18,440 nucleotides of DNA from an uncultured Porphyromonas sp. (lineage in GTDB: Bacteria; Bacteroidota; Bacteroidia; Bacteroidales; Porphyromonadaceae). Below, piece by piece: positions 13,069 to 18,440 of this stretch (positions are counted from its first letter, which is position 1; every line of letters starts with the position of its first letter). The stretch lies in NCBI GenBank assembly GCA_905372565.1, contig CAJPPK010000033.1:1-18440 (forward strand), given 5' to 3'. The position numbers and the translations under genes are program-made. Below the pieces are notes generated by a model. That model was not told where the DNA came from. It was given only the letters and a program-made list of their open reading frames with translations, and made no database searches.

Positions 13069-13152
13069 TGTAAGCTATTTGTCTCTAGCAAGGCGACTTC
13101 TCCCCAAGGGACTCGCTAGACAGGGAGCCTCACGAACTAACTCAACAGACGA

Positions 13153-13959
13153 ATGAAATCAAGACGAATATTGTACATCTCACAGGAGATCTTCCCCTAC
13201 CTACCCGAGTCGGACATCTCCTTAGCAGCTCGACACCTCCCCCAAGGAATCCAAGAGCTCGGGAATGATATCCGTATCTTCATGCCTCGCTTCGGTGTCA
13301 TCAATGAGCGCCGTAATCAGCTCCATGAAGTGATCCGTCTCTCGGGGATCAATACCATCATCAACAACAACGACCATCCCCTCATCATCAAGGTAGCCTC
13401 GCTCCCTACAGCACGCCTACAGGTCTACTTCATCGACAATGATGACTTCTTCAAGCGCAAGACGCTCTTCGACGTAGACAGCAAGCTGGGGAATGACAAT
13501 GACGAGCGCTCCATCTTCTTCGTACGTGGAGCCCTCGAAGCGATCCGCCGTCTCGGCTGGATCCCCGACATCATCCACTGCCATGGTACATTCACGGCTC
13601 TGGGGATGCTCTACCTCAAGAAGTTCTATCACGACGATCCCTACCTCAAGAAGGCTAAGCTCGTCTTCTCCGTCTATGACGAGGAGAAGCCCGTGGAGAT
13701 CGACGAACATCTCTTCGAGAGCCTGAAGTTTGACAAGTTCAAGCCCTCTCACCTCTCCCCACTCGGTGGTAAGACCGACTACGAAGCACTCAACAAGCTG
13801 GCTATCCACTACGCCAACGGAGTCATCCAGGGGAGTGAGAAGCTCTCTCCCGCCCTACAGTCCTACATCGAAGAGCGTGGTGTAGCCTTCATGCCCTACA
13901 CCCCTATCGAAGGTGGCGCTGAGGCATACAACGAATTCTATAAGAAGATAGTCCCCTAA
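13153..13959 (+). CDS. Stand-alone GT5 (glycogen/starch synthase) N-terminal-like domain protein
   Basis: A 268-residue protein resembling only the N-terminal Rossmann half of GT5 glycogen synthases. Matching landmarks are ILYISQEIFPYL at the start, HLPQGIQELGNDIRIFMPRFG, and WIPDIIHCHGTFTALGMLYLKKFY near 136-159, equivalent to the His-containing 'HAHDW' block. Full GlgA is about 480 residues; the C-terminal ADP-glucose-binding half is missing. The N-terminal KxGGL motif that binds ADP-glucose is replaced by ESDIS, so glycogen synthesis is unlikely. The frame is intact, so this looks like a specialised family rather than a broken gene. Its stop overlaps the next start by one base (TAATG), tying it to the DUF4270 lipoprotein. 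Function unknown. Confidence 0.8.
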   Translation: MKSRRILYISQEIFPYLPESDISLAARHLPQGIQELGNDIRIFMPRFGVINERRNQLHEVIRLSGINTIINNNDHPLIIKVASLPTARLQVYFIDNDDFFKRKTLFDVDSKLGNDNDERSIFFVRGALEAIRRLGWIPDIIHCHGTFTALGMLYLKKFYHDDPYLKKAKLVFSVYDEEKPVEIDEHLFESLKFDKFKPSHLSPLGGKTDYEALNKLAIHYANGVIQGSEKLSPALQSYIEERGVAFMPYTPIEGGAEAYNEFYKKIVP

Positions 13960-15377
13960 TGAAGCGCTGGCATATCCTCCTCCTAGCCCTCATCGGCTTC
14001 GGAGGTCTCTCCCTTGGGCTTAGCTCCTGTGCAGAAGACACCCTCTCCGCTATCGGCGAGAGCGTACAGCCGGAGCAGGACAAGCTCTCTGGCCGTGGGA
14101 CGACGATCGAGTTCGAAGCTCAGACCGTCGCCACTCCTACGCTCTATACCGATGGTACTCGCTCCCTCCTCGGGGAGATCCTCGACCATACCGGACAGCC
14201 CATCCGAGGGGAGTTCATCAAGCAGATCCGCACAGCTCCCGATCTGACCTTCGATAGCGTCACGGCAGCCACACGAGTAGACTCGGTAGACTTCCGCATC
14301 TATTACGACCAAGTCGTCGGTACGCCTACCTCCTCGATCAATGTGAACATCTACCGTCTGGCTGAGCCTATCTCCATCCAGGGTACGACGAGCAAGGATC
14401 TCTCCAGCTATGGCTCTCCCGATCGCCTGCTGACCTCGCTGACACTTAGCCCCAGCAAGGGCAGACGCCTCAATGAGAAGTCGACGACGAGCGTCATCGC
14501 CACACGCCTCCCCATAAGCGTCGGTCAGCGTATCCTAGATGCCTCTCGCTCGCAGACAGAGCGCCCTTACTTCGCTACGCAGGCGCTCTTTGACAAGCAT
14601 ATCTTCCCGGGCTTCTACGTCACTCCGACGACAGGACGAGGCTTCCTCCTCCAGGTAGAGCGTATCGCTCTGATCATCTACTACTCGACGCCATCAGCTA
14701 GTGGGAGCAGTAAGCCCACCCCCCACTCGATGACCTTTGTCGACACGCGTCAGACAGGGCGACTGAATGCCTTGACCAGTGGTGATGTCTCTTCGCTAAC
14801 GGCAGCGTCCTCCGAGTATACCTACATCAAGGGACCTGCGGGAGTCACGACACGCTACACCATCTCGGTAGAGGAGCTACAGAAGCTCCTTCGCACTGTC
14901 CCAGCTCCGAAGACCAGCGCCACGCCTAAGGACTTCATCGGCCGATCCTGGATGCTCGCCAATGCACGCTTCTCCGTGCCCATCAGTGCTCCCCAGGGAC
15001 AGCTGACCAATGAGCCCACCAGCCTACTCCTGCTTCCCTCAGATCAGGCACGTAGCTACTTCATCAATGAAGTACAGGAGGTGCGCCCAGGACACGCCTA
15101 TCTCTCTGCCCCCTACGAGCAGGGCAATCGTCGCTACGACTTCAATAATATCGCCCAGATCGTCACAGAGCACCTCGCGAAGTATGCAGCCTACACGAGC
15201 TCAGGTGGCTGGATCATCAATACACCACTGTCACTCGATCTCATCCCAGTGACTGTCACTCAGAACGGGAGCAACACGGCTTCTATCGCCGAGCAGATAG
15301 CCCCTTCGTTCGTCCGCCTCTCGAAGGCTCGTGATGCGATGCGTCTCACCTTCGTCAGCGTCGAGATCAAACAATGA
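13959..15377 (+). CDS. DUF4270 lipoprotein
   Basis: A 472-residue lipoprotein: hydrophobic stretch at about 5-20 and a lipobox LSSC with Cys24, followed by AED. The start of the mature part, EDTLSAIGESVQPEQDKLSGRGTT, is the pattern I associate with DUF4270, a Bacteroidetes-specific family of unknown role. The body is beta-rich and Ser/Thr-rich (for example VDSVDFRIYYDQVVGTPTSSINVNIYRL near 107-134), suggesting an extracytoplasmic beta-sandwich. It is translationally coupled to the GT5-like gene through TAATG, so the two probably act together, perhaps at the envelope. A terminator follows 14 nt after its stop. Confidence 0.83.
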   Translation: MKRWHILLLALIGFGGLSLGLSSCAEDTLSAIGESVQPEQDKLSGRGTTIEFEAQTVATPTLYTDGTRSLLGEILDHTGQPIRGEFIKQIRTAPDLTFDSVTAATRVDSVDFRIYYDQVVGTPTSSINVNIYRLAEPISIQGTTSKDLSSYGSPDRLLTSLTLSPSKGRRLNEKSTTSVIATRLPISVGQRILDASRSQTERPYFATQALFDKHIFPGFYVTPTTGRGFLLQVERIALIIYYSTPSASGSSKPTPHSMTFVDTRQTGRLNALTSGDVSSLTAASSEYTYIKGPAGVTTRYTISVEELQKLLRTVPAPKTSATPKDFIGRSWMLANARFSVPISAPQGQLTNEPTSLLLLPSDQARSYFINEVQEVRPGHAYLSAPYEQGNRRYDFNNIAQIVTEHLAKYAAYTSSGGWIINTPLSLDLIPVTVTQNGSNTASIAEQIAPSFVRLSKARDAMRLTFVSVEIKQ

Positions 15378-15390
15378 TTTAAGCCAGCCT

Positions 15391-15437
15391 AGCGCCCATA
15401 GTCACTGCCCTCCTTAGGCAGCAGCTATGGGCGCTTT
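15391..15437 (+). terminator. Terminator after the DUF4270 gene
   Basis: AGCGCCCATAG (15391-15401) pairs perfectly with CTATGGGCGCT (15425-15435), followed by TT. A second stem, CTGCC with GGCAG, lies inside the loop. The T-run is short, so read-through into the MFS gene is possible; no clear promoter is seen between 15438 and 15478. Confidence 0.65.
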
Positions 15438-15478
15438 CGCCTTCTATCGCGTCATAACATCTACCCTACTATTTACTC

Positions 15479-16744
15479 ATGGACACCAAGCACATCAAGC
15501 TCCGCCTCACGGTGATGAACTTCCTCCAGTTCGCTATCTGGGGTGCCTACCTCACCTCTATGGGTCGCTACCTAGGAGCAGCAGGATTCGCCGAAGGTAT
15601 CGGTAACTTCTACGCCATGCAGGGCATCGTCTCCCTCTTCATGCCCGCCCTGATGGGTATCGTTGCCGACCGCTGGATCCCAGCTCAGCGCTTGCTCGGT
15701 CTCTGTCATGCCATCGCAGGGCTTCTGATGTTCGCCCTCTATGGCTACTCCTTGACCGAAGCCCCTAGCTACTCCGTCCTCTTCTCGATCTATGCGCTAA
15801 GTGTCGCCTTCTATATGCCTACGCTCGCACTAAGTAATTCCGTCGCCTACTCCTCCCTTGATCAGGCAGGCATGGATCTAGTGAAGAGCTTCCCTCCCAT
15901 CCGTGTCTTCGGTACGGTGGGATTCATCTGTACGATGATCACAGTGAGCCTGCTCGGAGTAGAGGCTACCTCCGGACAATTCGCCATCTCCGGCGGTATA
16001 GGCATCCTCCTAGCGCTCTATGCACAGACGCTACCTCACTGCCCGACAGCCCCCAAGGGAGAGAGCAAGGGCTTGGTAGAAGCACTCGGTCTACGTGCCT
16101 TCTCGCTCTTCAAGCAGCGCAAGATGGCTCTCTTCTTCATCTTCTCTATGCTCCTTGGGGTAAGTCTTCAGATCACCAATGGCTTCGCCAACCCCTTCAT
16201 CAGTACCTTCGGAGAAGTGCCGGCCTTTGCGGAGACCTTCGGAGTAAAGCACGCCAACATCCTGATCTCCCTCTCTCAGCTCTCGGAGACCCTATGTATC
16301 CTGCTGATCCCCTTTGCCCTTCGTCGCTTCGGTATCAAGATCGTGATGCTCATCGCCATGGTAGCGTGGGTACTTCGCTTCGCCTTCTTAGGACTTGGTG
16401 ATCCGGGTGCTGGTGTCTGGCTCTTCCTCCTGAGCATGATCGTCTATGGGGTAGCCTTCGACTTCTTCAACGTGTCCGGTTCGCTCTTCGTCGACAAGGA
16501 GACGGATCCCTCCATCCGCTCTAGTGCTCAAGGGCTCTTCATGATCATGACCAACGGGATCGGAGCTACACTCGGCTCACTGGGGGCACAAGCCGTGATC
16601 AATCACTTCGTCTACAGCGAGCACGACGTCTACGCCCAGCTAGCAGGCTGGAGCATGAGCTGGTATATCTTCGCAGCTTATGCAGCCATCGTCGCTGTGT
16701 TCTTTGCCTTGCTCTTCCACTACAAGGAAGACGTAGCTCGCTAG
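15479..16744 (+). CDS. MFS transporter, nucleoside:H+ symporter-like
   Basis: A 421-residue protein with about 12 membrane segments. The N-terminus, KLRLTVMNFLQFAIWGAYLTSMGRYLG, and the following GIVSLFMPALMGIVADRWIPAQRLLG (49-74, the MFS motif A region) resemble the NupG/XapB nucleoside permease family. FANPFISTFG in the middle and FNVSGSLFVDKETDPSIRSSAQGLFMIMTNGIGATLG in the second half (about 331-367) are also familiar from Bacteroidetes members. It should take up nucleosides with protons across the inner membrane, but substrate assignment is only by family. The GT4 gene starts 26 nt downstream, so the two are likely co-transcribed although no functional tie is obvious. Confidence 0.82.
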   Translation: MDTKHIKLRLTVMNFLQFAIWGAYLTSMGRYLGAAGFAEGIGNFYAMQGIVSLFMPALMGIVADRWIPAQRLLGLCHAIAGLLMFALYGYSLTEAPSYSVLFSIYALSVAFYMPTLALSNSVAYSSLDQAGMDLVKSFPPIRVFGTVGFICTMITVSLLGVEATSGQFAISGGIGILLALYAQTLPHCPTAPKGESKGLVEALGLRAFSLFKQRKMALFFIFSMLLGVSLQITNGFANPFISTFGEVPAFAETFGVKHANILISLSQLSETLCILLIPFALRRFGIKIVMLIAMVAWVLRFAFLGLGDPGAGVWLFLLSMIVYGVAFDFFNVSGSLFVDKETDPSIRSSAQGLFMIMTNGIGATLGSLGAQAVINHFVYSEHDVYAQLAGWSMSWYIFAAYAAIVAVFFALLFHYKEDVAR

Positions 16745-16770
16745 TTCGTCCTGCTTCACCCCTTCGCTTC

Positions 16771-17913
16771 ATGACCATTGCTTTCGATGCCAAGCGCATT
16801 ACGAATAATGCGACAGGGCTTGGCAATTACAGTCGGTTTGTCCTCCAGACACTCACGGACTTCCGCCCAGAGAATCGGTATCTCCTCTTCTCTCCTTCCG
16901 TAGGAGATCCATCCCTGTACAAGGAGCTCGTCAAGCATCGCTCCGTGCGCCTCATCACCCCTCATCGGGCGCTCGCCTTAGCGGGCGGAAGCCTCTGGCG
17001 CAACTTCTCCATCCCTGGGATATGCCGTACGGAGGGAGTAGATCTCTTCCATGGGCTAAGCAACGAGCTCCCTATTGGGCTCTATCACAATAAGCGCATC
17101 CGGACAGTGGTCACGATCCATGATCTAGCCTTCATCCGCTACCCACAGTTCTACAAGGCCATAGACCGTGCACTCTACCGTAAGAAGTATGGAGCCTCCG
17201 CTCGCAATGCTGATCATGTCATCACCGTGAGTGATCAGACACGGCGTGATGTCATCGACATCTTCGGAGTCGAGCCAGAGCGAGTGACGACAGTCTACCA
17301 AGGGTGCTCAGAAGCCTTCTCCGCCGTTACCCCCGAAGAGGTCACTCTAGCCCGCACGGAGCTCAAGCTCCCCGAGCGCTACATCCTCTTCGTAGGGAGT
17401 ATCGAGGAGCGCAAGAACCTTGCCCTCGTCGTAGAAGCCCTAGCAAGCCTCCAAGACAAGGATATTCACCTCGTCGCCATCGGTCGCAAGACGCCCTACG
17501 TGCAGACCGTAGTCGAGCGAGCTCGCCGTCTAGGTGTCCTCTCTCGCCTACACCTCCTCCATGGGGTGAGTTCGCTCCTACTACCTGGAGCATACGCAGG
17601 AGCCCAAGTCTTCGTTTACCCCTCACGCTTCGAAGGCTTTGGCATCCCTCTGATCGAAGCCCTCAATGCTGGCGTCCCCGTGATCGGGGCTACAGGCTCT
17701 TGCCTCGAGGAAGCAGGAGGTCCCTCCAGCCTCTATACCGACCCAAGCAATGCGACCATGCTCGCCAGCATGATTGATCGAGTATTGATCGACATCTCCC
17801 TTCGTAAGAAGATGATCGAAGACGGACATCAATATGTCGAGCGGTTTGCTCCCAAGCGCTTAGCCAAGGACCTCTCCTCCGTCTACGAGCAAGCGCTACT
17901 AAGCTACGAGTAG
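16771..17913 (+). CDS. GT4 family glycosyltransferase
   Basis: A 380-residue GT-B glycosyltransferase of normal size. The N-terminal acceptor domain starts IAFDAKRITNNATGLGNYSRF (with the GLGNYS glycine loop) and includes TVVTIHDLAFIRYP near 112-125. The C-terminal donor domain carries FVGSIEERKNL (207-217) and the E-x7-E motif FEGFGIPLIEAL, with Glu288 and Glu296. It probably transfers a hexose from a nucleotide sugar to a polysaccharide or glycolipid at the cytoplasmic side of the membrane. There are no other glycan genes around it, so the product cannot be named. A strong terminator lies 26 nt after the stop. Confidence 0.9.
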   Translation: MTIAFDAKRITNNATGLGNYSRFVLQTLTDFRPENRYLLFSPSVGDPSLYKELVKHRSVRLITPHRALALAGGSLWRNFSIPGICRTEGVDLFHGLSNELPIGLYHNKRIRTVVTIHDLAFIRYPQFYKAIDRALYRKKYGASARNADHVITVSDQTRRDVIDIFGVEPERVTTVYQGCSEAFSAVTPEEVTLARTELKLPERYILFVGSIEERKNLALVVEALASLQDKDIHLVAIGRKTPYVQTVVERARRLGVLSRLHLLHGVSSLLLPGAYAGAQVFVYPSRFEGFGIPLIEALNAGVPVIGATGSCLEEAGGPSSLYTDPSNATMLASMIDRVLIDISLRKKMIEDGHQYVERFAPKRLAKDLSSVYEQALLSYE

Positions 17914-17938
17914 ATCCATCCTTTCACTTCGATAAGAG

Positions 17939-17978
17939 AAGCCCGCCCACAATCCCTATGGAGATTGTGGGCGGGCTT
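17939..17978 (+). terminator. Strong terminator after the GT4 gene
   Basis: AAGCCCGCCCACAATC (17939-17954) and GATTGTGGGCGGGCTT (17963-17978) form a perfect 16-bp stem with an 8-nt loop. The flanking A and T bases make it usable on both strands. Confidence 0.88.
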
Positions 17979-18244
17979 GCTTTACACGCTAGCCAAGGGA
18001 TTCAAAGCACTTCCGAGCAACTGGCTAAGTCACCATATACCCAGCCAGCCGGTCACAATAGACGTAACACCCCAGCCAGTATATACGTAACCGCTTCGCC
18101 ACAATACACCTAACCTGATGAACCCTCTAAGCGCCTTCTACCGACCTCCCTTAATCAGTCTCAAAGTCACAGCACTTAGCGCATCAAGAAGCAGGCGATT
18201 TTCATCCCGTCAAGGAGGCTCTTTGTGCACTTATTGGCTCGTCA
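17979..18244. other. Gene-free stretch with weak degenerate repeats
   Basis: No coding region or RNA is recognised here. Around 18050-18115 there are three loosely similar elements (ACAATAGACGTAAC, GTATATACGTAAC and ACAATACACCTAAC) spaced about 30 nt apart, with CCAGCCAG occurring twice nearby. They are too degenerate to call a repeat family. Confidence 0.3.
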
Positions 18245-18276
18245 TTTGTACGCAAGCGATAATATCGCTATCTTTG
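18245..18276 (+). promoter_or_regulatory. Promoter of tRNA-Ser
   Basis: TTTG (18245-18248), a 20-nt spacer and TATCTTTG (18269-18276) match the Bacteroidetes consensus. Its -7 element is identical to that of the tRNA-Glu promoter. The predicted leader before the tRNA is about 46 nt. Confidence 0.8.
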
Positions 18277-18327
18277 CACAGGAAATCAGGGTTCTGAACG
18301 TTTCATAGCGTTAGGACTTCGACCCGA

Positions 18328-18413
<86 letters not shown>

Positions 18414-18440
18414 AAAGAGGCTTCAAAGTGACTGCAAAAT

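Noticed and set aside
13153..13959. A truncated glycogen synthase pseudogene
   Set aside because: The frame is clean, the end is coupled by TAATG to the next gene, and no remnant of the missing half follows; better seen as a stand-alone family.

Overview
The window looks like chromosomal DNA of a fairly GC-rich Bacteroidales species, most likely Porphyromonas. Three things point there: a PorW/SprE-type TPR lipoprotein of the type IX secretion system, a DUF4270 lipoprotein, and repeated Bacteroidetes-type promoters (TTTG or TTG, 19-20 nt, TAnnTTTG). Genus is inferred from gene content and protein resemblance; species cannot be set. No phage, IS, plasmid or defence module is visible, so this is core genome with unusual intergenic structure.

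Left half (about 323-8949), all on the minus strand. oxyR (LysR peroxide sensor with both redox cysteines) is read from its own likely promoter. Just beyond it a second promoter drives proS, followed by a tight run: queF, a YegS-type lipid kinase, a small ribbon-helix-helix-like protein and tadA (gaps of 22 nt, a 4-nt overlap, 5 nt and 1 nt). After 111 nt come a small membrane protein with a CCGxHxxCE motif, an ABC-3 metal permease and porW, whose start overlaps the permease end by 49 nt. proS, queF and tadA all act on tRNA. The first 322 bases hold no gene but contain two interleaved inverted repeats.

Middle (8950-13150). A divergent region carries a plus-strand promoter, a structured leader and an intrinsic terminator ending about 17 nt before a PepSY-family membrane protein gene, which looks like an attenuator or a separate small RNA. 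Next is a compact unit: strong promoter, tRNA-Glu, rpsT, an identical tRNA-Glu, terminator. A solute-binding lipoprotein gene (siderophore/haem/cobalamin type) follows. The tRNA-rpsT-tRNA-lipoprotein segment is bracketed by a 58-nt inverted repeat built from a 15-nt unit (GGCAACAGTAGTGCC).

Right half (13153-18440), all plus strand. A stand-alone N-terminal glycogen-synthase-like domain without its ADP-glucose-binding motif overlaps a DUF4270 lipoprotein by one base. After a terminator come an MFS nucleoside-type transporter and a GT4 glycosyltransferase, another strong terminator, an empty stretch, and tRNA-Ser(UGA) with its own promoter.

Best leads for something undescribed: the structured leader before the PepSY gene, the inverted-repeat-bracketed tRNA-rpsT-tRNA block, the pseudo-glycogen-synthase/DUF4270 pair, and the CCGxHxxCE membrane protein next to a metal permease.
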